A DNA stretch of 64,000 bases from Ferdinandcohnia humi_A (GCA_047608075.1 JBLKRX010000005.1:1-64000), one strand, 5' to 3'; positions 26,504 through 36,744 are shown, counted from the first letter of the stretch. The notes: a model not told the origin generated them from the letters alone. Translations and numbers: made by a program.

Positions 26504-26552
26504 CACTTATTTTTAGTAATGTGCTCTCCTGCTGTAATATTGAAGTTCTATA

Positions 26553-29447
26553 TTAAGCAGATTGTAAATTATCTACTTCTTCGTCTCTTCTCTTACTATT
26601 ACGGAAAACAAAGAAGAATGCAGTTGCAATACCTAAAACAAGAAGAACATCTACAATTATTGTAATAACAACCCATTGAGGCGTATCAGTAGATAATCCA
26701 CCTTCAATTGCATCGCTGTTAGCTACAGTGTATAAAATATTTTGAGCTGAATCTCTTAGAGCCCACAATGTATCATTGCTGCTAGTATTTACTTCTGGCA
26801 CACCCATAGGTGCTGCACCAGTAAGCATTAAGTCGTTGCCGTTACGAACAGCAAGCTCAACATTCATGTAAGGATATGCGTTTAAGCCGCCACCATTCAT
26901 ATAGAAGTCTGTAATAACATGACCAGCAAAGCCCCATTCATTACGAAGAACTTCTTTAAGAAGGCCATCGTCTGCACCAGCCCATTTATTCCCGATACTG
27001 TTAAATGAAGACATTACAGCCTTAGCGCCACCTTCTTTAACAGCGATTTCAAATGGCTTTAAGTACACTTCACGAATTGCTTGTTCATTACTCCAAGTTA
27101 ACACACCTAGAGTACGGTTTTGTTCCTGATCATTCAATGCAAAGTGTTTGATATATACGTATCCACCATGGCTTTGGAATCCTTTTGTTACAGCCGCTGC
27201 CATCTTACCAGAAAGAAGCCCATCTTCTGAATAATATTCGAAGTTTCTTCCAGCGAATGCTGTACGGTGTACGTTCATCGCAGGAGCATACCAACCAGTA
27301 ACACCATATGCCTTAGCTTCTGCTCCAATATGTTCTCCCATAGCTTCCGCAAGTTCAAGGTTCCATGTTGATGCAATCATTATTTCTGAAGGGAAGGCAG
27401 TACCTGATTGTCCGTTTGCAGCCATATTCATATTATTGATTGCTGCAGGCCCATCATAATCTAATGTTGCAGGCTTACCTACTGACTTTATTTCTACAGT
27501 TCTATACCCGCCTAGTGTTGATAAGCTTACTAAATCATCAACTGTAAGCTGGTCAAGTAATTCGTTCCAAGACTCATCATTGATGTCAACACCAACATAA
27601 TCTTCTAGCTGTTTGCCATTATCAGCTCCTGTTGTAGGCGCTGCATCGTGTGTATCAGCAGGTACATCGTAGCGAATGCTGTTAATTAAATTAACAAATT
27701 CAGAGTCTACTACTTTACCTTTTACTTCTTTCGTTGCTCCATCAGCAGTAGTTACTGTATATGTTTCGTTTTTATTGATTTCTGTTAAATTTTCAAATCC
27801 ATTAGCTCTTGATAAATATGTGGAAATACTTCCTTCACCAGTTACTTCATCGTCAAACTGATTTACAGCTACTTGCTTATCAGTTGAACGTCCTTCGTCA
27901 TAAACAACTTCAGAGAGTTCCTTAGATCCAATATCAGCAATCTTATCATGTGAGTTGCTCATAAGCATAAGCTTATATTCGCCTGCTTCAAGAACGTATG
28001 AACCAGTGTCACTGTACTCTTTATTAGCATCGTAAGAAGCCATGTCCTCAACTTTAAATGTAAGGGTTACAGTTTCAGAATCTCCTGGCTTAATGATATC
28101 TGTTTTTTCAAATGCAACTAAATCAATTGAAGATTTTTCAATTTTTCCAGTGTAAGGTGCCGAGAAGTATAATTGTACAACTTCTTTTCCTTCTACTGAA
28201 CCAGTGTTTGTTACGTTAACATCTACAGTTACTTCTGTATCAGTCCAATTTAAGCTGTCTTCTACAACTTCTTGTTCAAAGCTGGTATAGCTTAAGCCAT
28301 AACCAAACGGAAATTGAACTTTTTCGTCATAATTAATTGCGCCTAACGCTGCAGCAGTTTCATAGAAACGGTAACCAACGTAAATACCTTCTGTATAATC
28401 AACATATTTTAATAGAACATTACTTGAGTCTACTGCTTGTGAATATGTTCCATCTTCATTTTCGATTACATAATCGAAGTCACCGAAGTTTGCCATTGCA
28501 GGAGGATCAAGAAGATCTTTTGTATAAAGATCGACTGTTTTACCAGATGGGTTAACTTCACCAGAAAGAACTCTTCCTAATGCATTAAATCCATTTTGTC
28601 CTGGTCCTGCCACATTCAAGATACTTTTAATTTGGTCGTACTCTTCAACCCATCCTAGTTCAAATGTGTTCGCACTGTTAACAACAAGGATAACGTTATC
28701 AAAGTTTTCTGTAACTGCATCAATCATGCCCTGTTCTCTATTGCTAAGTTCTAAGTAATGTTTACTTGCGTCTAAGTCATCTTCATTACCAAACTTTTGA
28801 CCTGTCGGACCAAATGGACCACCTTCAGGGTCAAATGTGTCTGGACCATCCATACTACGTGGAAGGTCTGCACCCTCTCCACCTGAACGTGCTAGGAAAA
28901 TAATTGCAACATCTGAAAAATCTTTCGCTTGTTGCATTAATTCGTCTGTGTAGAATTCAGATGGTTTTGGTTCCGGAATCGTCCAATCTTGTCCATCCAT
29001 TCCTACAATTGGTCTTTTGATTCCTGTGTCAACATAAGCATTGTATAATTCCTCATTGATTTCCAAACCAGCTGCTTCAAGACCAGCTTTTGGTGTAACA
29101 GCCTTCGATGCATCTGATGCACCTGAACCAGTACCACCGTAAATAGGATTTGTAAAACTCCATCCAAAAACGTTTACTTTAGTGTTTTCAGATAAAGGCA
29201 AAGCGTTTTCATTGTTTTGCAAAAGGACGATACCTTCGTCTGCAATCTGCTCAACAACTACCTCAGAAGCTTCACGTGCTTTTACTGCTTCAGCACTCTC
29301 TAAATCTATTGTAGAAAAATAAGATGTGATAACGTCGGAAAAATAATATAGTGCAACGTTAGCACCTAAAACAATAACAAGTAGCAACGACAATACGGAA
29401 TTCCATACAATTCGAAACTTCTTCTTACTCATTTTCTTTTTTGCCAT
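26553..29447 (-). CDS. Membrane-anchored, circularly permuted GH3 enzyme
   Basis: A 964-residue protein in which the GH3 domains are swapped. After an N-terminal membrane helix (about 12-34) come the alpha/beta sandwich and fibronectin III-like domains (to about 550). The TIM barrel follows at about 625-915, with SEDG, KHF and the nucleophile D847 in VITDFYMNGG. A second membrane helix lies at about 926-948. Both ends are therefore anchored and the catalytic part is outside the cell. Inverted-order GH3 enzymes are known, but double anchoring is notable. GGGGG lies upstream of the ATG. It probably feeds glycosides to its cytoplasmic neighbours. Confidence 0.88.
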   Translation of the reverse strand: MAKKKMSKKKFRIVWNSVLSLLLVIVLGANVALYYFSDVITSYFSTIDLESAEAVKAREASEVVVEQIADEGIVLLQNNENALPLSENTKVNVFGWSFTNPIYGGTGSGASDASKAVTPKAGLEAAGLEINEELYNAYVDTGIKRPIVGMDGQDWTIPEPKPSEFYTDELMQQAKDFSDVAIIFLARSGGEGADLPRSMDGPDTFDPEGGPFGPTGQKFGNEDDLDASKHYLELSNREQGMIDAVTENFDNVILVVNSANTFELGWVEEYDQIKSILNVAGPGQNGFNALGRVLSGEVNPSGKTVDLYTKDLLDPPAMANFGDFDYVIENEDGTYSQAVDSSNVLLKYVDYTEGIYVGYRFYETAAALGAINYDEKVQFPFGYGLSYTSFEQEVVEDSLNWTDTEVTVDVNVTNTGSVEGKEVVQLYFSAPYTGKIEKSSIDLVAFEKTDIIKPGDSETVTLTFKVEDMASYDANKEYSDTGSYVLEAGEYKLMLMSNSHDKIADIGSKELSEVVYDEGRSTDKQVAVNQFDDEVTGEGSISTYLSRANGFENLTEINKNETYTVTTADGATKEVKGKVVDSEFVNLINSIRYDVPADTHDAAPTTGADNGKQLEDYVGVDINDESWNELLDQLTVDDLVSLSTLGGYRTVEIKSVGKPATLDYDGPAAINNMNMAANGQSGTAFPSEIMIASTWNLELAEAMGEHIGAEAKAYGVTGWYAPAMNVHRTAFAGRNFEYYSEDGLLSGKMAAAVTKGFQSHGGYVYIKHFALNDQEQNRTLGVLTWSNEQAIREVYLKPFEIAVKEGGAKAVMSSFNSIGNKWAGADDGLLKEVLRNEWGFAGHVITDFYMNGGGLNAYPYMNVELAVRNGNDLMLTGAAPMGVPEVNTSSNDTLWALRDSAQNILYTVANSDAIEGGLSTDTPQWVVITIIVDVLLVLGIATAFFFVFRNSKRRDEEVDNLQSA

Positions 29448-29623
29448 ATCATTTATGCCCCCTATCTTCTATAAAACTAAATTCTATTTCTCACAAACTA
29501 ACTAATGTAATTGCCCACCTAATTTATTTGTGAGTATTTGTGAAGGCTTTCATTTTTAAAATCTTCTCCCCTCACACCAATAAATCTATCAAAAAAAAAG
29601 GAGTAAGGGATATCAACCAAAAG

Positions 29624-29658
29624 TTAAGGGGCGTAAACAAATAGTTTACACCCCTTAA
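29624..29658 (-). terminator. Terminator of GH3 paralogue B
   Basis: A 15-bp stem with one mismatch (TTAAGGGGCGTAAAC / GTTTACACCCCTTAA) lies about 100 bases after the stop of the 29755-32187 gene. The minus-strand U-tract is short (CTTTTGG). The rest of the 29448-29754 gap is AT-rich and empty. Confidence 0.65.
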
Positions 29659-29754
29659 AAAAGGCTATTACAATAGGTTTTTTAAAATAACTCAAAACGA
29701 AAACTCTTAGTTTATTCATATTTTCTACATCATTATTTACTCAACACTTTTTAT

Positions 29755-32187
29755 CTAGGTTCCCATTTGTTTTTTTTCTTTGATACCCTTATTCTTTTTA
29801 CTTCTTTCTTTTAAAACATGATACAAGCCTTTAAAGAAATGTCCATTAACAATCATCAAAATCCCATCTAACATAGGCATGTTCACTACTCCACCAGTCA
29901 TTCTCGCTATTCCCCTAAACGGCATATGGTAAATGGACATCATAATAAGGTTCGCAGTGCTTCTTTTACCTATTTTTCTTAAGAACCAATGTGCAAATAC
30001 AATTAGATGATACGCTAATCTAGCCGTACTACCCTTCGCATATTGACACTGTTCAATCGTATCGTTATACCCAAGTGGTATTGAACGATCCCATTTCGAA
30101 ACAGGTACTTTGTATCCAAGTAAATTCTCAAACTCTTCAACACTAACATTATTAGCTCTACCAGAATAGTACGTTGGGAGTTTATTTTTATCATAAGGAG
30201 GTGGTGCTCCTGTACCTTCTACAAAAATAGTATCCTCCAATCGGATATCTACACTTGATGCGCCAATCATTATTTCATATTCTGCTTCTTCTATTTCCCA
30301 TTGATTTGTCTTCACATTAAAATATCGAAAAGTCTTATCGTCAAAAGGTATTGTGATCTTCTTTGTTTCTCCTGCATTAATGAATACCTTTGTAAACCCT
30401 TTTAATTCCTTCTTGGGTCTAAAAATATCCTTCGATTTACAGCCAACATAAAGTTGTGCAACCTCCATTCCGGCAACGGTCCCTGCATTTGTTAACTTAA
30501 ATGTTACACCCGTTTTCGAAACGTCGATATCAGAGTATTCAAAAGAAGTATAGCTCAGTCCATAACCAAAAGGGAAAAGAACATCTATATTCGAAGTATC
30601 ATAATAACGATACCCAATAAAGATACTTTCTCGATATTCAACACTGACTTCCTCCCCCGGAAAGTTATGATAGGAAGGTGTATCCTCATATCTTAGTGGG
30701 TAGGTTTCTGCTAATTTTCCTGAAGGGTTTACATCCCCCGACAAAACTCTAAGGATTGCTCTTGCCCCCGCCTGTCCACCTAAATAACCATGCACTAATC
30801 CTTTAACCTTATTAATCCATGGCATTTCAACTGCGGATCCACAAGAGAGAATAGCTACAATATTCTGGTTCACTTCATATAAAGCATCCAATAACTCAAT
30901 TTGGTTATCAGGTATCTTCATGCTATGTCTGTCTAGTCCATCTGCTTCCGTTACCTCATCTAGTCCAATATATAAAAGAACAACATCTGCTTTTCTCGCA
31001 AGTGTACATGCTTTCTCGATTTTGTCTTTGTTTCTCTTTCCATAACGTTCGAACCCAGATTCAAACCCAATACTTAAAATACCGGATTCCTCAAAACAAT
31101 CTAATGTATGATCCAAAATCGTCGGGTTAACTATGGAAGACCCTGCCCCTTGGTATCTTGCGTCTTTTGCAAAGTCACCAATTACAGCAACCTTTTTTCC
31201 GAACGGAAGTGGTAGAATATTTCCATCATTTTTAAGAAGAACTATAGACTCTTCAGCAACCTTTTGTGACACCCTGTGATGCCTTTCGATATTAAACTCC
31301 ATATTTGGTTTCTTGTAAGCTTCCTCAGTCGTAAAAATGAGGTCAAGCAATCTGTTTACACATTCATCTAGAACTTCCTCTTTAAGACCACCACTTTTAA
31401 TGGCCTGAACAATTTCTTCATCTGTTTCCCCAGCAGTTGTAGGCATTTCTAATTCATTTCCAGCAAGTAATCCCGCAATTCGATCATTACTTCCGCCCCA
31501 GTCAGTAACTACAACGCCATTGTAGTTCCATTCACCACGGAGGATATCCCGCATTAAATGCATATTTTCGTTGGTATATGTTCCATTTAATTTATTATAA
31601 GAAGTCATTATTGCCTTCGTTTTTCCTTCTTTTACGGCAATCTCAAATGCAGTTAAATAGATTTCCCTAAGGGTTCGCTCGTCAACAATTGCGTCTATGG
31701 ACATACGTCTCTCTTCCTGATTGTTTGCTGCAAAGTGTTTAACACAGGCTGATACTCCATGTGACTGAATGCCTCTAATATAAGCAGCAGCCATTTTTCC
31801 AGCAAGATATGGGTCCTCACTGAAGTATTCAAAATTTCTTCCACATAAAGGATTTCTCTTCATATTGACACCAGGTCCTAGCAGGACATTCACTTTCTGG
31901 GCAATCGCCTCTTCCCCCAGATATTCTCCTACCTTTTCACCTAGTTCGGCATTCCAACTGTTAGCTACCGTCGCTGCTGTTGGATAACAGGTTGCAGGTA
32001 TACCCTCATTAAGACCAAGTTTATCCGCTGCTACCGCTTGTTTCCTAATCCCATGTGGTCCATCCGCAAGAAACATACTATTAATACCAAGACGTTCTAT
32101 GTCCTGAGTTTGCCAGAAGTCTTTACCTGACATTAGGGATGCTTTTTCCTCTAACGTCATCTGTTCGATTAGTTTTTTATACTTCAT
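29755..32187 (-). CDS. Glycoside hydrolase family 3 beta-glucosidase-like enzyme (paralogue B)
   Basis: An 810-residue cytoplasmic GH3 enzyme, a close full-length paralogue of the 24001-26448 product, including the same C-terminal extension. The nucleophile D229 (VVVTDWGG) and KHF 150-152 are at identical positions. It lies between the LysR gene and the permuted GH3 gene on the same strand and ends with its own hairpin. The pair probably arose by tandem duplication around or before insertion of the permuted gene. Confidence 0.92.
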   Translation of the reverse strand: MKYKKLIEQMTLEEKASLMSGKDFWQTQDIERLGINSMFLADGPHGIRKQAVAADKLGLNEGIPATCYPTAATVANSWNAELGEKVGEYLGEEAIAQKVNVLLGPGVNMKRNPLCGRNFEYFSEDPYLAGKMAAAYIRGIQSHGVSACVKHFAANNQEERRMSIDAIVDERTLREIYLTAFEIAVKEGKTKAIMTSYNKLNGTYTNENMHLMRDILRGEWNYNGVVVTDWGGSNDRIAGLLAGNELEMPTTAGETDEEIVQAIKSGGLKEEVLDECVNRLLDLIFTTEEAYKKPNMEFNIERHHRVSQKVAEESIVLLKNDGNILPLPFGKKVAVIGDFAKDARYQGAGSSIVNPTILDHTLDCFEESGILSIGFESGFERYGKRNKDKIEKACTLARKADVVLLYIGLDEVTEADGLDRHSMKIPDNQIELLDALYEVNQNIVAILSCGSAVEMPWINKVKGLVHGYLGGQAGARAILRVLSGDVNPSGKLAETYPLRYEDTPSYHNFPGEEVSVEYRESIFIGYRYYDTSNIDVLFPFGYGLSYTSFEYSDIDVSKTGVTFKLTNAGTVAGMEVAQLYVGCKSKDIFRPKKELKGFTKVFINAGETKKITIPFDDKTFRYFNVKTNQWEIEEAEYEIMIGASSVDIRLEDTIFVEGTGAPPPYDKNKLPTYYSGRANNVSVEEFENLLGYKVPVSKWDRSIPLGYNDTIEQCQYAKGSTARLAYHLIVFAHWFLRKIGKRSTANLIMMSIYHMPFRGIARMTGGVVNMPMLDGILMIVNGHFFKGLYHVLKERSKKNKGIKEKKQMGT

Positions 32188-32313
32188 CTTCTATTCCTCA
32201 TTTTGTCATATCCGGCATTGACGTAAAAAAGCCGAAACACGTGATTTTAGTAATGTGTTTTTATTTACTTAGATTTATAATGATCCTGGTATACTCTCAG
32301 ATTTGAGATGCCA

Positions 32314-33195
32314 TTAGTTTTCTTTACTATACGATTTTACATAACTTTGGAATAAAGATACTGCTTTGGATTGAAGAACTCTTTTTCTAGTAATCATATA
32401 TATATTTTGAGGAATTTTTTCCTTTAACCTAATAATCTTTAGATTTTCATCCTTAATAGCATTTTCAACATAATCGATTGAAACCGCTATGTCTCCTCTT
32501 GTTTTACATAGCGTATGGGCAGTTAATATACTTCCAAAATTATGTTTCACATGGGGGGTAAATCCATAATCCAAACATTTATCTATTAAACTATGTTCTT
32601 TTCCCTCTTCTACACATTTTAACACCAATGATTGGTTTTCCAAATCTGGTATAGAAATTTCATCTTTGGCTGCAAGTGGATGTGTTTTTGAAACAACTAA
32701 TACAACTTCACCCGAAGCAATGAGCTCAAATTCACAATTATCGATCCCTTCATTTCCAATGACTAAGCCTACATCGAATTCCTCTTGAAAAAGTTTTCCA
32801 ACTGGGTATTCGTCTGGAAATTCTCTTAGTTTCATTTGTATATCCGGATAGGTGTCGGAAAATGCAAACAAAAAGTTTGGTGGAACCGCTAAGGTTGATG
32901 AGTAAGTGACAACAACACTTAAAACACCTTTTCTACCGTTTATTATGTCGATTTCCTTTTTAATGTCTTTCATTAGATAACAAATATGTTTGGCCCTAGC
33001 ATATAATAGCTCACCACTTTCAGTAGCTTCCATACCACGGGGTCCCCTAAAAAATAATTCTGTATCCAAATCTAGTTCCAGCTGTTTGATCGTCTTACTT
33101 AATCCCTGAGGTGTTATATATAAATCTTTTGCAGCAGCTGTAACACTTTTCGATTCATAAACTTTGATGTAGTATTCTAATACTTCTAAATTCAT
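32314..33195 (-). CDS. LysR-type transcriptional regulator
   Basis: A 293-residue LysR regulator. The N-terminal winged helix-turn-helix (YIKVYESKSVTAAAKDLYITPQ, about 9-30) is typical, and the C-terminal two-lobed sensor domain runs from about 90. It lies directly upstream of the GH3 genes on the same strand, so it is probably their activator and responds to a glycoside or its aglycone (inferred). Confidence 0.88.
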   Translation of the reverse strand: MNLEVLEYYIKVYESKSVTAAAKDLYITPQGLSKTIKQLELDLDTELFFRGPRGMEATESGELLYARAKHICYLMKDIKKEIDIINGRKGVLSVVVTYSSTLAVPPNFLFAFSDTYPDIQMKLREFPDEYPVGKLFQEEFDVGLVIGNEGIDNCEFELIASGEVVLVVSKTHPLAAKDEISIPDLENQSLVLKCVEEGKEHSLIDKCLDYGFTPHVKHNFGSILTAHTLCKTRGDIAVSIDYVENAIKDENLKIIRLKEKIPQNIYMITRKRVLQSKAVSLFQSYVKSYSKEN

Positions 33196-33659
33196 ATTTT
33201 TTTCCTTTTATTGATTTATTTGTATTATACTAACCGTAATGCAGACTCTTGTAGAATAAAGTCATATTATACTAGATTCTATAAAGGAACAAGCTTGTTT
33301 CCAATTTTATTCGCACCTTACAAAGGTACAGGTTTTGTAGTTAACCAAATACGTATGAGTGCACTTATATACTTTGTTATTTGACTATAGCAAATCCCTC
33401 TTGGTGTTACCCCATTGTTTGATTCTTTGGTAAAACCCCTTAGTTCCACTAGAAACCTTGTAGTTTTACTAGAATGATAGAACCGATTCTCCATGTAAAA
33501 AAACAAACACAAATCCGTTTAAAACAACTTACTTTACATTTTCGCTACAGTTTGACCGCTATATCCTGTATCACACAAAATTTTACATCTACTAAAATAT
33601 CTAAATCTCCGGCAAGGGTAATTTATTGGGAGCTATATAAAATAAATCAGTCATTTATA
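33196..33659. other. Long AT-rich gap without genes
   Basis: No conserved protein, RNA gene or repeat of the families seen elsewhere was found here. The only short open frames have no ribosome binding site. The left end must contain the LysR promoter and the right end leads into the strong promoter at 33660. Confidence 0.6.
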
Positions 33660-33688
33660 TTGACAAAATTTTTCATTTATGCTATAAT
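33660..33688 (+). promoter_or_regulatory. Perfect-consensus sigma-A promoter
   Basis: TTGACA (33660-33665), a 17-bp spacer and TATAAT (33683-33688) match the vegetative consensus exactly. Transcription should begin near 33695, about 75 bases ahead of the methyltransferase start codon. Confidence 0.9.
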
Positions 33689-33716
33689 TTACAAATAAAA
33701 TAATTGTATATATAAT

Positions 33717-33750
33717 AAGATTCTCCTGGCCAGGGGAATCTTATTTTTTG
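33717..33750 (+). terminator. Leader hairpin with U-tract (possible attenuator)
   Basis: A near-perfect palindrome (AAGATTC at 33717 to GAATCTT at 33742, with CCTGGCCAGG in the centre) followed by ATTTTTTG, placed between the strong promoter and the ribosome binding site GGAGG of the next gene. It has the form of an intrinsic terminator inside the leader. No ligand-binding aptamer or leader peptide could be recognised. Confidence 0.7.
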
Positions 33751-33768
33751 TTTACGGAGGATTATTTT

Positions 33769-34686
33769 ATGAAGAAAAATGAATCTAGTTTAACTTCCTT
33801 AATTTCAGCTTTTGGTCGAGCATACCATAGTAAATATGACACACCCAAAATATTTGATGATTTTATGGCAAAAGATTTAATTAGCCTACAAGAGTTTTCA
33901 GATATTCGTGAGAACATGATAGATGGAATTCATTTCTTTAATCAAGAAATTGCAAATAAGTTTCAAGATCATCCAGATGAAATTTTAAAATGGATTACAC
34001 AAGTCCAACTTTCTCCAACCCCTTTAGCACGTGCTGCCTATTGCGAAAATGTATTAATTCATGAACTGTCGCTAGGCGTGGAGCAGTATGTAATTCTTGG
34101 AGCTGGATTAGATACCTTTTGTTTTCGACACCCAGAATTAAATAACCGCATAGAAATATTTGAGGTTGATTTCCCAGCCACACAAGACTTTAAAAAGAAA
34201 AGATTAGCAAATGCTAATTATGAATTTCCGAATAATCTTCATTTTATTCCAATGGATTTCACCAAAGAATTTTCAATTCATAATCTTGTCGAAGAAGGTT
34301 TTATGCCTAATAAAAAAACTTTCTTTAGTCTTTTAGGCGTTTCTTATTATTTGACAAAAGAGGAAAATGCCAACTTAGTAAGTAAATTATTATCCAACGT
34401 CCCATCAGGAAGCTCTATCGTTTTTGATTATGCAGACGACAAGCTTTTTGAAGAAAAAGGAATATCTAATCGAGTTCAAAATATGGTTCAAATGGCTTCA
34501 GCCAGTGGTGAACCAATGAAATCATGTTTTACTTATGATGAAATAGAGAAAATGTTAGAAAGCTCAGGTTTACTTATTTATGAACATTTATCACCTGATA
34601 CAATTAATAACCAATTTTTCAATAAACGTACAGACTATTTATCTGCATTCGAAACGATTCATTACATCCATGCAGTAAAAAAATAA
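33769..34686 (+). CDS. Class I SAM methyltransferase, leucine carboxyl methyltransferase (LCMT)-like
   Basis: A 305-residue methyltransferase of the family that includes leucine carboxyl methyltransferases and polyketide or antibiotic O-methyltransferases. The SAM-binding motif is VILGAGLDTFCFR at about 106-118, followed by an acidic strand FEVDFPATQ. ATG 33769 is chosen because GGAGG lies eight bases upstream; an in-frame ATG at 33748 lies within the leader hairpin. It is a single-gene unit. The substrate is not predictable. The leader arrangement suggests regulated expression. Confidence 0.85.
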   Translation: MKKNESSLTSLISAFGRAYHSKYDTPKIFDDFMAKDLISLQEFSDIRENMIDGIHFFNQEIANKFQDHPDEILKWITQVQLSPTPLARAAYCENVLIHELSLGVEQYVILGAGLDTFCFRHPELNNRIEIFEVDFPATQDFKKKRLANANYEFPNNLHFIPMDFTKEFSIHNLVEEGFMPNKKTFFSLLGVSYYLTKEENANLVSKLLSNVPSGSSIVFDYADDKLFEEKGISNRVQNMVQMASASGEPMKSCFTYDEIEKMLESSGLLIYEHLSPDTINNQFFNKRTDYLSAFETIHYIHAVKK

Positions 34687-34740
34687 TATTTCAGTAAATA
34701 ACGTAACGTTAATGGCAGTAAAAAACACAAGGACGATAAT

Positions 34741-34807
34741 ATACTCCCCGTATGGAAGACAGAAAAAAATCTGTCAACTAAGTGGGGAGTATTTTTGTGT
34801 CCATCAT
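34741..34807 (+). terminator. Terminator of the methyltransferase gene
   Basis: An outer stem ATACTCCCC / GGGGAGTAT encloses a second stem GACAG / CTGTC and is followed by TTTTTGTG. Confidence 0.8.
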
Positions 34808-34944
34808 TAAAATCATCATATTTAAACTTCATTAACAACTACAATTTCTTTCAAAATACTACTATATTTTACATTTTCTTCTATTAACAATTTGAACTTT
34901 CTGATAATATTATTACTATCTTGATAGTGGAAAAGGTGAAAAGA

Positions 34945-36486
34945 ATGAGAACACAAAAAAATAGGCTAATGAACCTTGTTAACTTAGGGTTACTATTTAT
35001 TACCATTGTGATACATTTGCTTGGAAGAAAATATCTTCTATTTGATTACACCCATGGACAAATGCATATGCTCTCGATGTCTACTATTGAGAATACTTTT
35101 GGTCTCAGTTTAAACATACTCCTCGTTTTACCTATACTCTTATATATTATTAATATATTGTTATATTGGAAAAACCCTGAACATAACCTACTACCCATTT
35201 TGCATGCAATAATTTTAACTATTGGAAGTATATCAATTATTGCCGGTGGTGGAGGCAGAGTTGAATTTCATTTTTCTATTTTTATGGTTGTAGCGATATT
35301 AGGTTATTACAAGAGTGTTAAATTAATGCTTCTAATGACAGTATTATTTGCTATGCAGCATATTTTGGGATTCTTTTTCTTTCCTGAGATTGTGTTTGGT
35401 GCTAGTGAGTACACAATCTTAATGCTAGTTATACATGCATTATTTTTAATCCTTACTTCGACTGCCGTAAGTTTTCAAATTTTATCAAACAAAAAGATTG
35501 AACTTGCATTAAAAACACAAAATGAAGAAACAAAGGCAAAGTTAGCAAACGAAGTTATTGAGAGTTTATCAGATTCGTCTAAAGAATTAGTAGATAAAGC
35601 TAATTTGCTATTAGGAAGTGCAACAGAAACATTAGCTGGACAAACATTAATTCGAGAGTCTGTTAAAGAAGTAGTTGATGTTGCCATAAATCAGCAAGAA
35701 CATTCAAATGTTGGAGAACAATCCATTCTTGCAATTTCAAGTCAAATTCAGCAGATATCTTCGTCTGCTAATGAAGTTTCAGATCGTTCAAGTGAAGCTA
35801 CTAATTTTGCTTTAAAAGGAAGAAACGTTGTCGATAAACTAGTAAGCCAAGTCTCTACATTGAAGGTGTCTATGATAAAAACAACAGAAGTTGTTGAACA
35901 ATTAAATCTTCAAAGCAAGCAAATTGAAACAATCGTCGGAACCATTGAATCGATTGCAGATCAAACAAATCTTCTTTCCCTTAATGCTAGTATTGAGGCC
36001 GCTCGCGCAGGCGAATCTGGTAAGGGATTTGATGTAGTGGCTAATGAAGTTAGAAAATTAGCTGAACAATCAGGACAATATGTAAAAGAAATTAATCAAA
36101 TTGTTTCAAATATATCAACCGGAACTTTTAATACTGTTGAATCCATTAATTTAGTTAATAAAGAGATTGAAGCGAGTCTTGTTTCTGCAAAGGAAACAGA
36201 AATGATGTTTCAAAATATCGCATCTTCCTCTGAAGACATTTCGAAGCAAATTGAAGAAATATATATGTCCGTTGAACAAATAGCAACTGGCAGTGAATCG
36301 GTAGTTAATTCCGTTTCTACAATAAATGAATCTTCAGAACTTGTACAACAAAGTACCAGAAATATACAACATATCTCTGAACAACAACATGGAAACATCC
36401 TTGAAATTGAAAAAATTTCTCTTGAGCTTCATGAACTTACAAACGAACTACACATTATTATGGAAAAAATCCGTTCAAGCTTTTGA
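34945..36486 (+). CDS. Methyl-accepting chemotaxis protein
   Basis: A 513-residue receptor. The N-terminal half is a membrane domain of about six helices (residues 8-190) without a large extracellular loop, so it probably senses within the membrane or a redox/energy signal. The C-terminal half is the coiled-coil signalling domain, with the conserved hairpin tip (IADQTNLLSLNASIEAARAG) that binds CheA and CheW. There is no clear HAMP domain. The ATG at 34945 has AAAGGTG upstream. It is a single-gene unit with its own terminator. Confidence 0.92.
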   Translation: MRTQKNRLMNLVNLGLLFITIVIHLLGRKYLLFDYTHGQMHMLSMSTIENTFGLSLNILLVLPILLYIINILLYWKNPEHNLLPILHAIILTIGSISIIAGGGGRVEFHFSIFMVVAILGYYKSVKLMLLMTVLFAMQHILGFFFFPEIVFGASEYTILMLVIHALFLILTSTAVSFQILSNKKIELALKTQNEETKAKLANEVIESLSDSSKELVDKANLLLGSATETLAGQTLIRESVKEVVDVAINQQEHSNVGEQSILAISSQIQQISSSANEVSDRSSEATNFALKGRNVVDKLVSQVSTLKVSMIKTTEVVEQLNLQSKQIETIVGTIESIADQTNLLSLNASIEAARAGESGKGFDVVANEVRKLAEQSGQYVKEINQIVSNISTGTFNTVESINLVNKEIEASLVSAKETEMMFQNIASSSEDISKQIEEIYMSVEQIATGSESVVNSVSTINESSELVQQSTRNIQHISEQQHGNILEIEKISLELHELTNELHIIMEKIRSSF

Positions 36487-36500
36487 AACTACTTCTGAAT

Positions 36501-36530
36501 CATCCCACAACTACATGTTGTGGGATGTTT
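36501..36530 (+). terminator. Terminator of the chemotaxis receptor gene
   Basis: An 11-bp perfect stem (CATCCCACAAC / GTTGTGGGATG) followed by TTTATTAT, 15 bases after the stop codon. The following 36531-36744 gap holds nothing recognisable. Confidence 0.8.
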
Positions 36531-36744
36531 ATTATATTAAAATACTTATTACGTTACATATCTTACTTCGGCGCTTACGCCGTTCAATCCCTTTCCCCCT
36601 CTGTCTCACGCCTTCTCACCATCTTTTGGAATATAAAAATATTCAGCCCACATTTTTACCTACTTTTGCCCAAATTTGTACCATGTTTTCAAAGTCGTAA
36701 AATGAAAAACTTGTCCAAAATCGAAGAGAAATGTACGAATTAAG

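Noticed and set aside
33695..33768. Riboswitch in the leader of the LCMT-like methyltransferase gene
   Set aside because: Only a single palindromic hairpin with U-tract is present; no aptamer motif was recognised.
36326..36743. Plus-strand frames after the chemotaxis receptor gene
   Set aside because: They overlap the receptor gene's end or lack start signals in an AT-rich gap.
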